Shown here: piece after piece, positions 37,335-46,986 of the stretch | Layout of the letters: every line of letters begins with the position of its first letter | How positions within the stretch are numbered: position 1 is the first letter of the stretch | Origin: Rhodospirillales bacterium | GTDB lineage: Bacteria; Pseudomonadota; Alphaproteobacteria; Rhodospirillales; Thalassospiraceae | DNA length: 64,000 nucleotides | Assembly: GCA_019634165.1 (NCBI GenBank) | Contig: JAHQVT010000002.1 | Coordinates: 1-64,000 of the forward strand | Direction of reading: 5' to 3' | Notes under the pieces: model-generated | Databases searched by the model: none | What the model was told of the DNA's origin: nothing | The model's input: the letters and a program-made list of their open reading frames with translations, nothing else | Translations under genes and position numbers: made by a program

Positions 37335-37769
37335 ATGCAGATCAAAGTAGTGACTGTCATCATATCACTGGGAGTTACATCTTGGCTTGGCGGTTGTGAA
37401 AACCGTCCTGCAGTTACCTATGACGGATGGATGGCCCAACAAACATCCCCCAGTCTTAGCTATGCCCATAACGAGACGGTTAAAATCGACCTCAATTGGT
37501 CACGTATCGGACCATTTTCGCGGTATGAAACCTGGCTTCGTGCCAATGTGTTTGAAGGCCGGTTTGACATATATGGCGCACAGACCTGTGTTGGTAAATT
37601 CGTACGAAATGACGCCATGCTGCCCGCCAATGGCTGGTGGGAAATTGTCTGTCGCGATAACAGCTATGCCAGTGGAAGTTTTAGCCTGGACCCGCTTGGT
37701 CATATCAAAGGCACGGGTGCGGATGTAAACGGCGAACAGGTATCCTTTGATCTTCCGATACCTGATTGA
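37335..37769 (+). CDS. Small lipoprotein of unknown function
   Basis: The 144-residue protein starts MQIKVVTVIISLGVTS and has a lipobox, WLGGC, so Cys22 or so is probably lipidated by Lgt after export. The mature part is rich in aromatic residues and has a Cys pair (QTCVGKF...EIVCRD) that could form a disulfide. I recognise no family. ATG 37335 is chosen because AAGG precedes it and the signal peptide then has a normal length. It is a single-gene unit ending at a bidirectional terminator. Confidence 0.75.
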   Translation: MQIKVVTVIISLGVTSWLGGCENRPAVTYDGWMAQQTSPSLSYAHNETVKIDLNWSRIGPFSRYETWLRANVFEGRFDIYGAQTCVGKFVRNDAMLPANGWWEIVCRDNSYASGSFSLDPLGHIKGTGADVNGEQVSFDLPIPD

Positions 37770-37794
37770 TCGGCAATGGAAATCACGGTCAGAA

Positions 37795-37831
37795 TCAAAA
37801 AGACCCGGCCGATGGCCAGGTCTTTTTTGTT
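37795..37831. terminator. Bidirectional terminator between the lipoprotein and tRNA-Phe
   Basis: AAAAAGACC-C-GGCC and GGCC-A-GGTCTTTTT form a stem with one mismatch and a three-base loop. T-tracts are present on both strands, so it ends both the lipoprotein mRNA and the tRNA-Phe transcript. Confidence 0.85.
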
Positions 37832-37841
37832 TTAAGAAAGA

Positions 37842-37917
37842 TGGTGCCCAGAGGCGGGTTCGAACCACCGACACGCGGATTTTCAGTCCACTGCTCTACC
37901 AACTGAGCTATCTGGGC
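37842..37917 (-). tRNA. tRNA-Phe (anticodon GAA)
   Basis: The minus strand reads a complete 76-base cloverleaf with encoded CCA: acceptor GCCCAGA/TCTGGGC, D-arm GCTC..GAGC, anticodon loop CTGAAAA (GAA, Phe), T-arm loop GTTCGAACC and discriminator A. It is downstream of yacG on the same strand and has its own promoter. Confidence 0.97.
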
Positions 37918-37967
37918 ATCTTATCTTTCGTCTCTGTTTCCAGAGCGTTCCCTGCGGAACGAGCGGG

Positions 37968-37996
37968 GTTATACAAACTCCACCGGACCTTGTCCA
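37968..37996 (-). promoter_or_regulatory. Promoter of tRNA-Phe
   Basis: On the minus strand TGGACA (37996-37991) and TATAAC (37973-37968) are separated by 17 bases. A GC-rich discriminator (CCCGCTCG) follows, as expected for a stringently controlled stable-RNA promoter. Confidence 0.7.
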
Positions 37997-38021
37997 GACT
38001 CAAATCGCTTTTTTTTTTGCA

Positions 38022-38290
38022 TAGAGCGCGCTGCCTTGAATTGGGTTCATTTTGTTTGTTTTTGGCATGCCATTTAGCAAGGCACAGCGTGCAGAGCGAT
38101 GCGGCGTATGGGTCAAACGATGTAACGCTGCGAAATGCTGCCAAAAGCAAACCCTACGGACCGGAACAGCCATCCGCCTGGCCACGCCAGCGCCCTTGAC
38201 CGTAGCGCCTCTACGCTCTGCGGACCTTATCCTGGCCAGACAAAAGGCTGTCTCTGGCAAAATGATCCGAATTCAAGGGAGAGCGCTCTA
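38022..38290. repeat. 269-base inverted-repeat structured element next to yacG
   Basis: The outer arms 38022-38043 and 38269-38290 are complementary at 19 of 22 positions. The right arm includes the yacG stop codon. Inside, GTTTGTTTTTGGCA (38054-38067) pairs with TGCCAAAAGCAAAC (38139-38152) with one G-U, CTACGG pairs with CCGTAG (about 38154 and 38199), and hairpins such as CTGGC-CAC-GCCAG lie between. A run of ten T residues precedes it on the plus strand. No gene is seen. It resembles the element at 16961-17215 in size and plan, not in sequence. Confidence 0.55.
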
Positions 38291-38488
38291 GAATTCTTCT
38301 TCATCTTCAAGGTCTTCCAGATACTCTGGCGGCTCGGTTGCGGGAATTGCGTAACTTTCATTCAACCATTTACCAAGGTCACGATCAGCGCACCGCTTCG
38401 AGCAGAACGGCTTGTATTTTTCTTCCGCTGGCTTGCCGCAAACCGCGCAGTCAGAGCTTACTGTTTTCGTTGTCTTTTTTTCGGTCAT
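38288..38488 (-). CDS. yacG: DNA gyrase inhibitor YacG-like zinc protein
   Basis: The 66-residue protein has the four-Cys zinc knuckle of YacG (CAVCGKP...PFCSKRCADRDLGKWLNESYAIP) and an acidic tail (EDLEDEEEF). In E. coli YacG binds gyrase and blocks its DNA binding. I use ATG 38488, which begins one base after the rng stop; longer upstream frames overlap rng and are not coding. Its place after rng is the normal alphaproteobacterial order infA-maf-rng-yacG. Confidence 0.93.
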   Translation of the reverse strand: MTEKKTTKTVSSDCAVCGKPAEEKYKPFCSKRCADRDLGKWLNESYAIPATEPPEYLEDLEDEEEF

Positions 38489-38489
38489 T

Positions 38490-39893
38490 CTATTTCTTCT
38501 CCAACCGATAGGCGTCGTCATCAAGGTTCTGGTCGGCCATGATATCGGGCGCAACCCCAAAGGCATTTGCCAGTATCTGGACCGCATCAATACGTTCCGC
38601 AAGTCTTTCGGCCATGCCCGGCGCGACATACAGCGCCATCGCACCGGCCCTGCCACTGCGGCATTCCGCAATTACCGCCCGCAAGATGGAATTAAGCGCG
38701 GATTCCTGTGAAAGCATATGGGGCGTCTGTTTGCGAAGAATTCTGGCGACAAGCGATTCGCCTGCCCGTTGGCGGCTAAATTCATACAGCCCAAGTCGGG
38801 TAAACCCACCGATCTGCACCGCACCGTCAAGCTCCGCCCCAAAAGCAGTTCTGATTGCATCATCGAACTTATCGCGGCCATTTCGGGTTTGCATCCGCAA
38901 TGGGTCAATGACGACCAACCCGCCAATATTTCGCAAGCGGATTTGATGGACGATTTCTATCGCAGCCCGAAGGTTAACCTCGATTGCGCGACTATCGCTA
39001 TCACGCCCTGCATCGGTCCCACCGGCATTGACATCAATTGCACAAAGCGCTGTTGCAGGTTCAATTGCAATCCAGCCCCCACCGGCAAGCTCAACACGGG
39101 TTTGCAAGGCCTCGCTAATTGCCTCTTCAACGTCCTGATCGTCGAACAGAAGTCGGGTGCCTGTATGACGCACCAAATGGTCATCAGGCTTCCCACGGGC
39201 CTTTAAAACGCCGCGTAGCTGCACAAACTGATCGGTTCCATCAACAATGCACTCATTATCAGACATCAGATGCCGTTCGATCATTTGATCAAGTTCGGAT
39301 TGCGCCTTGCAAACCAAGGCCGGTTTAGCGGGGCTGGCAAGGGCTGCGGTCGCCTTTTGCCATTGCGCCCTAAGCAAGCGATATTCGCCAGCAATCGCAT
39401 CACGCTCCCAATCAAGGGCCGTACTGCGGAGCATGATGCCATCGCCATCAACCTGCAGGGATTTCAACATCCCCGCCAGTTCAGCACGTTGTTCTGGGTC
39501 TTTGAGTTTACGCGGGAGTTCGATCTGCTTGCCACCGGGGCGCAATATCATGCCCACACCTTCAATCGCAATTCGTCCGGTAAGCTTCACACCTTTGTCT
39601 TCAAAACCAAGGCGGGAAACTTGAACTAAGACCCATTGGCCTTCATGCAACGGACCGGAATAACGATCAAACGGCAACAAGCCATCAGAAATACCATCAA
39701 GGGCCACCATCGCAGCAGCCATTTCGGGCATGATTTTACTAACCCGCCCAAGATGGAGATCAAACCGCGCTGGGCCACCCCGATCAATCCACAAACGACT
39801 TAAACGATCATTATCAACAAGGGCCACCCTGCGTTCAAGCGCAACGGCATCAATCAGCAGGCGGCCAGTATGGTTTCCGCCAACTGACATCAT
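38490..39893 (-). CDS. rng: Ribonuclease E/G-like protein
   Basis: The 467-residue protein has the RNase E/G catalytic core without the long RNase E tail. Visible are an S1-like region near the N-terminus (RVSKIMPEMAAAMVALDG...GVKLTGRIAI), the catalytic acidic residue in ALCAIDVNAGG, and the second in LVVIDPLRM. The CPxC zinc link of RNase E is not evident. It likely matures rRNA or degrades RNA. The maf stop overlaps its start (TGATG), and yacG begins one base after its stop, so maf-rng-yacG are translationally linked. Confidence 0.92.
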   Translation of the reverse strand: MMSVGGNHTGRLLIDAVALERRVALVDNDRLSRLWIDRGGPARFDLHLGRVSKIMPEMAAAMVALDGISDGLLPFDRYSGPLHEGQWVLVQVSRLGFEDKGVKLTGRIAIEGVGMILRPGGKQIELPRKLKDPEQRAELAGMLKSLQVDGDGIMLRSTALDWERDAIAGEYRLLRAQWQKATAALASPAKPALVCKAQSELDQMIERHLMSDNECIVDGTDQFVQLRGVLKARGKPDDHLVRHTGTRLLFDDQDVEEAISEALQTRVELAGGGWIAIEPATALCAIDVNAGGTDAGRDSDSRAIEVNLRAAIEIVHQIRLRNIGGLVVIDPLRMQTRNGRDKFDDAIRTAFGAELDGAVQIGGFTRLGLYEFSRQRAGESLVARILRKQTPHMLSQESALNSILRAVIAECRSGRAGAMALYVAPGMAERLAERIDAVQILANAFGVAPDIMADQNLDDDAYRLEKK

Positions 39894-40474
39894 CAGACCT
39901 CTTTGGGTTGATATCCAAGACCGCGCAAAAGACCATCAACTTCGCACAGTGACAGCCCAACGACATTGGAATAGGAACCGGAAATGGCCTTCACAAAGGT
40001 AGCACCATAGCCCTGAATAGCATAGGCCCCTGCCTTGCCGCGCCATTCATCATGCGACAAATAGCGATTAAGGTCTTCGGCCCCCAATGAACGGAATTTA
40101 ACCTGTGTTTCAATCACACGTGATCGTTCCGTACCATCCGGCGCAATCAGACACATTCCACCATAAACACGGTGGCGGCGCCCTGAAAGCAGGCTTAAGA
40201 ATTTGCGGGCTTCTTTTTCATCAGACGCCTTGCCAATTGCCCGACGGCCGCAGGCAACAACGGTATCAGCAGCAAGCACAAAAGCCCCGCCATTGATTTT
40301 CGCAATGGCACGGGCTTTTTCTTCTGCAAGACGCAGCGCAAGTCGGCGTGGACTTTCGTCGGCCTTGGGCGTTTCGTCGATATCCGCCGGAACAACCTGA
40401 TCTGGCACAATTCCGATCTGCGCAAGCAGCTCAAGACGGCGCGGCGATGCAGATGCCAATATCAGTTTCGACAA
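39893..40474 (-). CDS. maf: Maf-type nucleoside triphosphate pyrophosphatase
   Basis: The 193-residue protein has the Maf/HAM1-fold motif near its start (LILASASPRRLELLAQIG), then VPADIDE, EKARAIA, VLAADTVV and YAIQGYGATFVKAISGSYSNVVGLSL. Maf proteins hydrolyse dTTP, UTP or modified nucleotides to the monophosphate. The start is TTG 40474, with GGGAG eight bases upstream and the usual N-terminus SKLILASASPRR. The longer frame to 40531 is not family-like. Confidence 0.93.
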   Translation of the reverse strand: MSKLILASASPRRLELLAQIGIVPDQVVPADIDETPKADESPRRLALRLAEEKARAIAKINGGAFVLAADTVVACGRRAIGKASDEKEARKFLSLLSGRRHRVYGGMCLIAPDGTERSRVIETQVKFRSLGAEDLNRYLSHDEWRGKAGAYAIQGYGATFVKAISGSYSNVVGLSLCEVDGLLRGLGYQPKEV

Positions 40475-40621
40475 AACGCAGGCTCCCGGATGTCGGATCT
40501 CAAACCATGGGAAGCAAGTGTAAAAAACCACCTGCTGTCCTTAAACAGCGATATTGTTCCTTGGGCGCAAAGGTAAACTGCACGCCAGACAAGGTCAATT
40601 TACGCTATGACAGGTTTCAGA

Positions 40622-40840
40622 TTACTTGAAACGGAAGGTAATACGACCTTTGGTCAGGTCATAAGGGGTCATTTCGACGCTGACACGGTCCCCTGCGAGA
40701 ACACGAATACGGTTCTTACGCATTTTGCCCGAAGTATGAGCAAGGATTTCGTGGTCATTGTCCAGCTTCACGCGAAACATCGCATTGGGCAGAAGTTCAA
40801 CGACAGTGCCCTGAAACTCGATAACGTCTTCTTTAGCCAT
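40622..40840 (-). CDS. infA: Translation initiation factor IF-1
   Basis: The 72-residue S1/OB-fold protein is a textbook IF-1 ([28 protein letters not shown]...[19 protein letters not shown]...YDLTKGRI). IF-1 occupies the ribosomal A site during initiation with IF-2 and IF-3. It heads the infA-maf-rng-yacG series on the minus strand, 147 bases before maf. The 266 bases upstream hold its promoter region and that of the divergent GNAT gene; no other gene is seen there. Confidence 0.98.
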   Translation of the reverse strand: MAKEDVIEFQGTVVELLPNAMFRVKLDNDHEILAHTSGKMRKNRIRVLAGDRVSVEMTPYDLTKGRITFRFK

Positions 40841-41106
40841 GTGACTCCTAGCTTTCGTATTGCAATATCAAAATACCGGTGGGGCGCAAACTGCTCTGAA
40901 CCGCGCAAAAGGTCAAGTCCTTTCGCGTTAACGTCCCGGCGCCCCAGCACTGCAACAAAGGCATGGCAGCACCATTTCACACATCAAAGGGCAGAATAAA
41001 CGTAAAGACCATCATACATTATCCCCTACACCCCCTTTGCGCATTGCCATAAGCAGCCTATTGTTTGCCCCGCCAATATGCCTTATCCCAGAGGAAAACC
41101 AGCACT

Positions 41107-41598
41107 ATGCCCACCCAAAACCATCCTGAAATTCGTCTTGCCCAAAAGACTGATGCGCATGCCATTCACGCCATGCTTTATGAAATCGCTGCGGCAACAG
41201 GCTGCGAAGATAAGTTTAAAAGCACCCCTGCTGATATCATCCGTGACGGATTTGGCGACCATCCTTCGTTTGAAGCCATGATTGCAACCAATGGCGAAAC
41301 GCCGGTTGCGGTCTGCCTATATTTTCCAAGCTATTCTACATTTCGCGGTCAGGCCGGGCTTTATATTCAGGATCTTTATGTCGCACCCACTCATCGTGGT
41401 GGCGGCTTTGCCCGCAAACTGGTTTCACATGTGGCAAAACGTGCAAGGGAAACCAATAAATCCTATATCCGGCTGTCAGTCGATGCCAACAACCTGATCG
41501 GACAGCGTTTTTATGAAAAGCTTGGCATGTTCCATGCCGATGATGAACGCATTTTTGTTCTGGATGGCCCATCATTTAACGCACTGGCGAACCAATAG
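41107..41598 (+). CDS. GNAT-family N-acetyltransferase
   Basis: The 163-residue protein has the GNAT fold: LYIQDLYVAPTHRGGGFARKLVSHV supplies the acetyl-CoA pyrophosphate loop (R-G-G-G-F-A), and SVDANNLIGQRFYEKLGM the family's last strand and helix. The substrate is unknown; spermidine/spermine-type acetyltransferases share this IQDLYV pattern. ATG 41107 is used; the 14 residues before it in the open frame are unlike the family. It lies on the opposite strand inside an otherwise conserved housekeeping cluster, so it is probably an insertion. Confidence 0.87.
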   Translation: MPTQNHPEIRLAQKTDAHAIHAMLYEIAAATGCEDKFKSTPADIIRDGFGDHPSFEAMIATNGETPVAVCLYFPSYSTFRGQAGLYIQDLYVAPTHRGGGFARKLVSHVAKRARETNKSYIRLSVDANNLIGQRFYEKLGMFHADDERIFVLDGPSFNALANQ

Positions 41599-41610
41599 CC
41601 AACTGGCCAA

Positions 41611-42057
41611 TCAGACCTTGGGGGCTGGTCCAACCGGGAAGCGTTCAAGAATACGCTTTTTAATCTGATCGCGGACCTGCCGATATGCTTCAAGGCGGGT
41701 TTCACGCGTTCCTTCGATCATGGTCGCATCAAATGTATTCCAAAACTCTACATCACAGGCCATCGTGCGGGTCATTTCCACCGCACGGTGCTGGGCTTCT
41801 GGCGACATGGTAATGATCAAATCAAAGAACCCGTCTTCAAGCTGATCGAATGTTTTGGCACGGTAACTTGAAATATCCAGCCCGATTTCATCCATCACTG
41901 CAATGGCGAAACCGTCTTCGTCGCCGGCGCGAACGCCACAACTTTCAACATAAATACGTGTTCCGTGATAGTGCCGCATTAAAGTAGCTGCCATCACAGA
42001 ACGAACGGCATTGTAGCTACAGGCGAAAAGAACTGAGCCGGGGAGTTCTTCTGCCAC
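41611..42057 (-). CDS. Low-molecular-weight protein tyrosine phosphatase / ArsC-like protein
   Basis: The 148-residue protein has the CX5R phosphate loop near its N-terminus (FACSYNAVRSVMA, Cys13 and Arg19), then VRAGDEDGFAIAVMDEIGLDISSYRAKTFDQL, typical of the LMW-PTP and thioredoxin-type arsenate-reductase superfamily. The substrate cannot be assigned. It follows the UPF0262 gene by six bases in the order hisD-UPF0262-phosphatase, which is conserved in alphaproteobacteria and suggests co-expression rather than an arsenic role. Confidence 0.85.
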   Translation of the reverse strand: MAEELPGSVLFACSYNAVRSVMAATLMRHYHGTRIYVESCGVRAGDEDGFAIAVMDEIGLDISSYRAKTFDQLEDGFFDLIITMSPEAQHRAVEMTRTMACDVEFWNTFDATMIEGTRETRLEAYRQVRDQIKKRILERFPVGPAPKV

Positions 42058-42063
42058 TGCACC

Positions 42064-42540
42064 TTAACCCCGAATGTGAAGAACACAAATCAGTGTAAAC
42101 AGGCGACGAGCCGTATTTTCGTCAATCGTCACCTTGTCGGTCAGAAGTTCGCGCAATTGCTCGGAACCTTCGTTATGCAGCCCACGACGGGCCATATCGA
42201 TGGTTTCGATCTGTGCTGCACTCGCCTTCTTGATCGCGTCATAATAACTTTCACAGATCATGAAGTAGTCTTTCACAATCCGGCGAAACGGCGACAAGGG
42301 CACAGGAATGGTTGTCAGATTTTCGCTGTCATCATCGCCACGCACATCCATATAGATGCGGTTTTCTTCGATGCGCATGTGAACCGAATAAGGGCCCTCG
42401 AACCCGCCAGCAGGTTCGAAATGGTTTTCCTCAAGCAGGTCATAAATTGCGACCGCCTGTTCGTGTTCGACTTCGGGGCGGCGACGTACCTTGTACTTTT
42501 CGTCAAGATAGATACCGGCGATACACTGATTTGGTGCCAT
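42064..42540 (-). CDS. UPF0262 family protein
   Basis: The 158-residue protein is conserved in alphaproteobacteria under UPF0262. It opens IYLDEKYKVRRRPEVEHEQAVAIYDLLEENHF, followed by GPYSVHMRIEENRIYMDVR, LSPFRRIVKDYFMICESYY and ARRGLHNEGSEQL. No function is known. It lies between hisD and the phosphatase gene, 43 bases after hisD, a fixed neighbourhood that suggests a housekeeping task. Confidence 0.92.
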   Translation of the reverse strand: MAPNQCIAGIYLDEKYKVRRRPEVEHEQAVAIYDLLEENHFEPAGGFEGPYSVHMRIEENRIYMDVRGDDDSENLTTIPVPLSPFRRIVKDYFMICESYYDAIKKASAAQIETIDMARRGLHNEGSEQLRELLTDKVTIDENTARRLFTLICVLHIRG

Positions 42541-42583
42541 GGCTCTCTCCCTGCGGTCCCGTTACGCGCTGCACTGCAACAGC

Positions 42584-43879
42584 TTACATCTGGTTTGACC
42601 GGATCGCTACTGAAAGTCCATGTGCCTGCAGACCTTCGCTTTCTGCAAGCGCAATTGCCGCTGGTCCGATTTTGGCAAGACTTTCGGGCGTGCACTTAAT
42701 CAGCGACGAACGCTTGATAAAGTCCAAAACCCCAAGACCTGAGGAAAACCGTGCCGAACGGGCAGTTGGCAGGACGTGGTTCGGCCCGGCAACATAATCA
42801 CCAATTGCCTCTGGCGTATAACGCCCCAAGAAAATTGCACCGGCATGATGAATGTCTTCAGCCAATGCATCGGGGTCATCAACCGCCAGCTCGAGATGTT
42901 CCGGGGCGATCCGATCCACAAGGGCCGGAGCCTGCGACAGATCTTCGACCAAGACAATTGCACCAAAGTCGCGCCAGCTTGCTCCGGCAATTTCCGCGCG
43001 CGGCAAGGTTTCAAGATGCTTATCAATTGCGATTAGAACACGATCGGCAAAATCGGCGTCATCCGTGATCAGGATCGACTGGGCAACCGGGTCATGTTCA
43101 GCCTGCGACAGAAGGTCTGCTGCGACCCAACTTGGGTCATTGCTGCCATCTGCAACCACCAAAATTTCGGACGGGCCCGCAATCATATCAATGCCGACCT
43201 GGCCAAACACGCGACGCTTAGCCGCGGCAACAAAGGCATTCCCCGGCCCAACGATTTTATCAACCGGTGTGATGGTTTGCGTACCATAGGCCAAGGCAGC
43301 AACCGCCTGCGCACCACCAATACGGTATATTTCATCCACACCGGCAATACGGGCAGCAGCCAACACCAACGGGTTCATTTTATTGTCCGGGGTCGGCACA
43401 ACCATAACAAGCCGTTCAACACCGGCAACCTTGGCCGGGATCGCATTCATCAGAACCGATGACGGATAAGATGCCAAACCACCGGGCACATAAAGACCCG
43501 CTGCCGATACCGCACGCCACCGCCAGCCAAGTTCGACCCCGGTTTCGTCGGTGTAACGTTCATCAGCAGGCATCTGCTTGGCGTGATAGGCACCGATACG
43601 CTCTGCCGCCAGTTCAAGCGACTTTAAAAGGCCGGGCTCAATCTGTTTGATGGCCGCGTCGACTTCGGCCTTGGACACAGCCATTCCCGACGCATCGATG
43701 TTCAGGCGGTCAAACCGGTTGGTATAATCACAGACGGCCAAATCTCCACGATTACGCACATCGGCAATGATATCGGCAACCGCGGCATCAACATCGGCAT
43801 CCGATTCGCGCTTCATACCCAGAAGTTTGACGAACTCTTCTTCAAACCCGGCATCAGTAATCGAAAGCTTAAGCGGCAT
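42584..43879 (-). CDS. hisD: Histidinol dehydrogenase
   Basis: HisD oxidises L-histidinol to histidine in two NAD-dependent, zinc-requiring steps. The 431-residue protein shows [72 protein letters not shown] with the metal and catalytic His, and [18 protein letters not shown]. The start at 43879 is fixed by GAGGTG upstream and by the family N-terminus; it overlaps the end of hisG by 11 bases, implying coupled translation. Confidence 0.96.
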   Translation of the reverse strand: MPLKLSITDAGFEEEFVKLLGMKRESDADVDAAVADIIADVRNRGDLAVCDYTNRFDRLNIDASGMAVSKAEVDAAIKQIEPGLLKSLELAAERIGAYHAKQMPADERYTDETGVELGWRWRAVSAAGLYVPGGLASYPSSVLMNAIPAKVAGVERLVMVVPTPDNKMNPLVLAAARIAGVDEIYRIGGAQAVAALAYGTQTITPVDKIVGPGNAFVAAAKRRVFGQVGIDMIAGPSEILVVADGSNDPSWVAADLLSQAEHDPVAQSILITDDADFADRVLIAIDKHLETLPRAEIAGASWRDFGAIVLVEDLSQAPALVDRIAPEHLELAVDDPDALAEDIHHAGAIFLGRYTPEAIGDYVAGPNHVLPTARSARFSSGLGVLDFIKRSSLIKCTPESLAKIGPAAIALAESEGLQAHGLSVAIRSNQM

Positions 43880-44531
43880 TGAGCACCTCGGAAAAACGGT
43901 CGATCCAGGGCTGAACATCGGTCGGGCGGGTTTTAAGCGCCGCACGGTTAACGATCAGACGCGACGTTACATCGGCAATATGTTCGATCTCGCGCAAGCC
44001 GTTGGCCTTAAGTGTATTGCCCGTCGACACAAGATCAACAATGCGACGACACAGACCAAGGGTCGGGGCCAGTTCCATTGCACCATTCAACTTGATGCAT
44101 TCGGCCTGAACACCGCGTTTGGAAAAATGATTGCGCGTCACATTGGGGTATTTGGTCGCAACACGCACATGTGACCAGCGCGATGGGTCATCGCCGTCAA
44201 TCATTTCTTCGGGTTCGGCAACTGCAAGACGGCAATGCCCGATATTCAAATCAAGCGGCGCATAGATATCCGGATAGTCAAATTCCATCAGGACATCATT
44301 GCCACATACACCAATATGGGCCGCCCCAAAGGCAACAAAAGTTGCGACATCAAAGCTGCGCACACGAATAATATCAATATGGGGATGATTGGTGGTGAAC
44401 CGAAGAGCACGGGATTTCGGATCATCAAATGCCGCTTCTGGTTCGATCCCTGCGGATCGGACCAGTGGCATTACTTCGTCAAGAATGCGCCCCTTTGGCA
44501 GGGCTAGCACCAGCTTTTCGTCACTCATCAA
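43869..44531 (-). CDS. hisG: ATP phosphoribosyltransferase, short form
   Basis: HisG joins ATP and PRPP in the first step of histidine synthesis. At 220 residues it is the short form, which lacks the C-terminal regulatory domain and needs HisZ; no hisZ is in this window. Seen are [15 protein letters not shown], the [24 protein letters not shown] block and the PRPP-binding loop [15 protein letters not shown] preceded by [14 protein letters not shown]. Two ATGs (44531, 44528) are possible. It overlaps hisD. Confidence 0.95.
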   Translation of the reverse strand: MMSDEKLVLALPKGRILDEVMPLVRSAGIEPEAAFDDPKSRALRFTTNHPHIDIIRVRSFDVATFVAFGAAHIGVCGNDVLMEFDYPDIYAPLDLNIGHCRLAVAEPEEMIDGDDPSRWSHVRVATKYPNVTRNHFSKRGVQAECIKLNGAMELAPTLGLCRRIVDLVSTGNTLKANGLREIEHIADVTSRLIVNRAALKTRPTDVQPWIDRFSEVLNAA

Positions 44532-44589
44532 TCAGTCGCCTTACGCGTTTATCTGTCGTCAGGATCGGTTTACGATCCGCGGGGAACCG

Positions 44590-45882
44590 TTACGCCGGAA
44601 CCCGGACACGTTCGATTTGCGCCCCGCAGGAGCTAAGTTTTTCTTCAAGTCGCTCATAGCCGCGATCAAGATGGTAGACACGGTTAATAACCGTCTCGCC
44701 CTCGGCTGCCAAGCCTGCAAGCACCATTGAAACCGATGCCCGCAAATCCGTTGCCATCACTTCGGCACCAGAAAGCTTCGCACTTCCACGCACAATTGCT
44801 GAACGACCATGGACGTTGACATCCGCACCCATGCGGCTCAATTCCGGCACATGCATGAAACGGTTTTCAAAAATCGTCTCGGTAATCATGGATGCCCCAT
44901 TGGCCACCGACATCAGCGCCATGAATTGCGCCTGCATGTCGGTTGGGAAACCGGGATAAGGTTCGGTCATCACATCAACACCCTTAAGCGTCGCGCGATT
45001 GCCACTGACCTTCATGCCGTCTTTTGTTTCTTCAATCTCAACACCTGCTTTGCGCATCGCCTCGACAAGGCTTTCGATCAATTCAATGCGCGTCCCGGTA
45101 ATTTCAATCTCGCCGCCGGTGATGGCGGCCGCAATGGCGTAGGTACCGGTTTCAATGCGATCCGGCACGACAGAATATTCCGCACCATGCAAGCGCGGCT
45201 TACCCGTTACTTTCAGCGTATCGGTTCCAATGCCTTCAATCTCGGCCCCCATCGCAACAAGGCAATGGGCCAGATCGGAAACTTCGGGTTCGCGGGCCGC
45301 ATTGGCAATGGTCACAACACCATCAGCAAGGGACGCTGCCATCAAGGCATTTTCGGTCGCACCTACAGAAACCTGCGGGAACAGGATATGTCCACCTTTC
45401 AGGCCTTCTGGTGCGCGCGCCTCGATGTAACCTTCAGCCAGATGGATCTCTGCCCCCATGGCTTCCAACGCCTTAAGGTGCAGGTCAACCGGACGGTTGC
45501 CAATTGCACAGCCCCCCGGCAAGGACACACGGGCAACACCACAACGCGCAACAATCGGCCCCAGCACCAAAACCGATGCCCGCATTTTACGGACCAGATC
45601 ATAGGGGGCTGTGGTCGATGTGATTTCCTTGGCCGTCATTTCAAGAACACGACCATTATGCCCACCGTTGGGCGCATGACCGTTCAGATGCAACGCAACA
45701 CCATGCTGAGCCAGCAAATTCGCCATCGACGTGATGTCTGCCAGATGCGGCAGGTTGGAAAGGGTTAGCGTTTCATCTGTCAGCAAGGCGGCTGCCATTA
45801 GCGGAAGTGCTGCATTCTTGGCACCGCCAATTGCAATTTTACCCTGCAACCGGCGACCACCGGAAATCTTGATCTTGTCCAT
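44590..45882 (-). CDS. murA: UDP-N-acetylglucosamine 1-carboxyvinyltransferase
   Basis: MurA transfers enolpyruvate from PEP to UDP-GlcNAc, the first committed step of peptidoglycan synthesis and the target of fosfomycin. The 430-residue protein has [16 protein letters not shown], the active-site Cys125 in [16 protein letters not shown] (so it should be fosfomycin-sensitive), and [17 protein letters not shown]. It leads into hisG with 58 bases between, a normal alphaproteobacterial neighbourhood. Confidence 0.97.
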   Translation of the reverse strand: MDKIKISGGRRLQGKIAIGGAKNAALPLMAAALLTDETLTLSNLPHLADITSMANLLAQHGVALHLNGHAPNGGHNGRVLEMTAKEITSTTAPYDLVRKMRASVLVLGPIVARCGVARVSLPGGCAIGNRPVDLHLKALEAMGAEIHLAEGYIEARAPEGLKGGHILFPQVSVGATENALMAASLADGVVTIANAAREPEVSDLAHCLVAMGAEIEGIGTDTLKVTGKPRLHGAEYSVVPDRIETGTYAIAAAITGGEIEITGTRIELIESLVEAMRKAGVEIEETKDGMKVSGNRATLKGVDVMTEPYPGFPTDMQAQFMALMSVANGASMITETIFENRFMHVPELSRMGADVNVHGRSAIVRGSAKLSGAEVMATDLRASVSMVLAGLAAEGETVINRVYHLDRGYERLEEKLSSCGAQIERVRVPA

Positions 45883-45964
45883 TCAATCCTCATTGTGCTG
45901 CGCCTTAGAACGCAGCAAAACCTTGTCTTGGCATATCACTGCCTGATTTATTGCTATGCCTTTA

Positions 45965-46519
45965 TCACAGGCGCGGCAATGTGACACCTTTTTGGCCCAT
46001 ATATTTCCCTGCACGATCCGCATAGGAGGTATCGCATTCGCTTTCGGCTTTCAGGAAAATAAACTGGCAGGCCCCCTCATTGGCATAAATGCGGGCTGGA
46101 AGCGGTGTCGTGTTCGAGAATTCCAATGTCACATGCCCTTCCCATTCCGGTTCAAGCGGCGTGACATTGACAATGATGCCACAACGGGCATAGGTCGACT
46201 TCCCAAGGCAGATCACCAATGTGTCGCGCGGAATGCGGAAATATTCCACCGTGCGCGCCAAGGCAAAACTGTTGGGCGGGATCACACAACAATCGGTCTT
46301 GCGATTGACAAACCCGTCATCGGAAAAGTCTTTGGGGTCGACAATGGCCGAGTCGACATTGGTAAAAATCTTAAACTCATCAGAAACACGGGCGTCATAG
46401 CCATAAGAGCTAACGCCATAGGAAATCACGCCATCACGTTTGAAACCGTCGACAAACGGCTCAATCATGCCTTTTTCCTGCGCCATCTGGCGTATCCAGT
46501 GATCTGGTCTTACCGACAT
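45965..46519 (-). CDS. dcd: dCTP deaminase
   Basis: Dcd deaminates dCTP to dUTP for dTMP synthesis. The 184-residue trimeric enzyme shows [53 protein letters not shown] and [32 protein letters not shown], which carries the catalytic Glu. Length and motifs are normal. It precedes murA by 82 bases on the same strand. Confidence 0.97.
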   Translation of the reverse strand: MSVRPDHWIRQMAQEKGMIEPFVDGFKRDGVISYGVSSYGYDARVSDEFKIFTNVDSAIVDPKDFSDDGFVNRKTDCCVIPPNSFALARTVEYFRIPRDTLVICLGKSTYARCGIIVNVTPLEPEWEGHVTLEFSNTTPLPARIYANEGACQFIFLKAESECDTSYADRAGKYMGQKGVTLPRL

Positions 46520-46686
46520 ATTGCCCCCCCTGTTTTACGAGAACGTCTCAGCGCCACTTAGCACCCTCGGTGCACCATCGGTTTTACCCGTGCCATGCCC
46601 CCTAGATCAACCAAACGATACTTAATCTCGATAATTCTAAGAAACTGACACAGTTTACCAGCCCGTCTACCGGCACCAGCCCTGCC

Positions 46687-46851
46687 TTATTCGTTTGGTT
46701 TTTCATCCGAAGCAGCGTCATCAGATTGCGCATCCTTACGGGATCGTTTCTGCTGTTTGCGCTTGGCCAGATTGGCCCGCAATGCTTCAGCTTCCCGCTT
46801 TAAACGTTCCTCATTCACCGCCGGGCGGGCGTCTGATTTTTTTGCTGTCAT
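46687..46851 (-). CDS. 54-residue basic/charged small protein
   Basis: A short minus-strand frame from ATG 46851 to TAA 46687 encodes a highly charged, helical protein. Its centre, RLKREAEALRANLAKRKQQK, resembles small uncharacterised alphaproteobacterial proteins with an ALRANLxxRK core. The N-terminus is MTAKKSDARPAVNEE and the tail is acidic (SDDAASDEKPNE). It lies between the tRNA-Thr genes and dcd. Function is unknown. Codon use and composition fit a real gene. Confidence 0.65.
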   Translation of the reverse strand: MTAKKSDARPAVNEERLKREAEALRANLAKRKQQKRSRKDAQSDDAASDEKPNE

Positions 46852-46986
46852 GATCCGATTTGTTTTTTTGGTTCAAATGCAGGGGCTGTTATAAAACAGC
46901 ACGCGAAAAATTACAGCCGATCTTGACGAAAACAGGGCAAAAAGCGCCGATGTGCGATCAATCGAAAAACTTCGCTTAATTCGGAC

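Noticed and set aside
37747..38199. Plus-strand frames in the tRNA-Phe/yacG gap (also 38052-38291 and 38135-38542)
   Set aside because: They cross a terminator, a tRNA on the other strand and a strongly base-paired element. The composition is not protein-like.
43869..44531. hisG suspected of being truncated at 220 residues
   Set aside because: The short form that works with HisZ has this length and all catalytic blocks are present.
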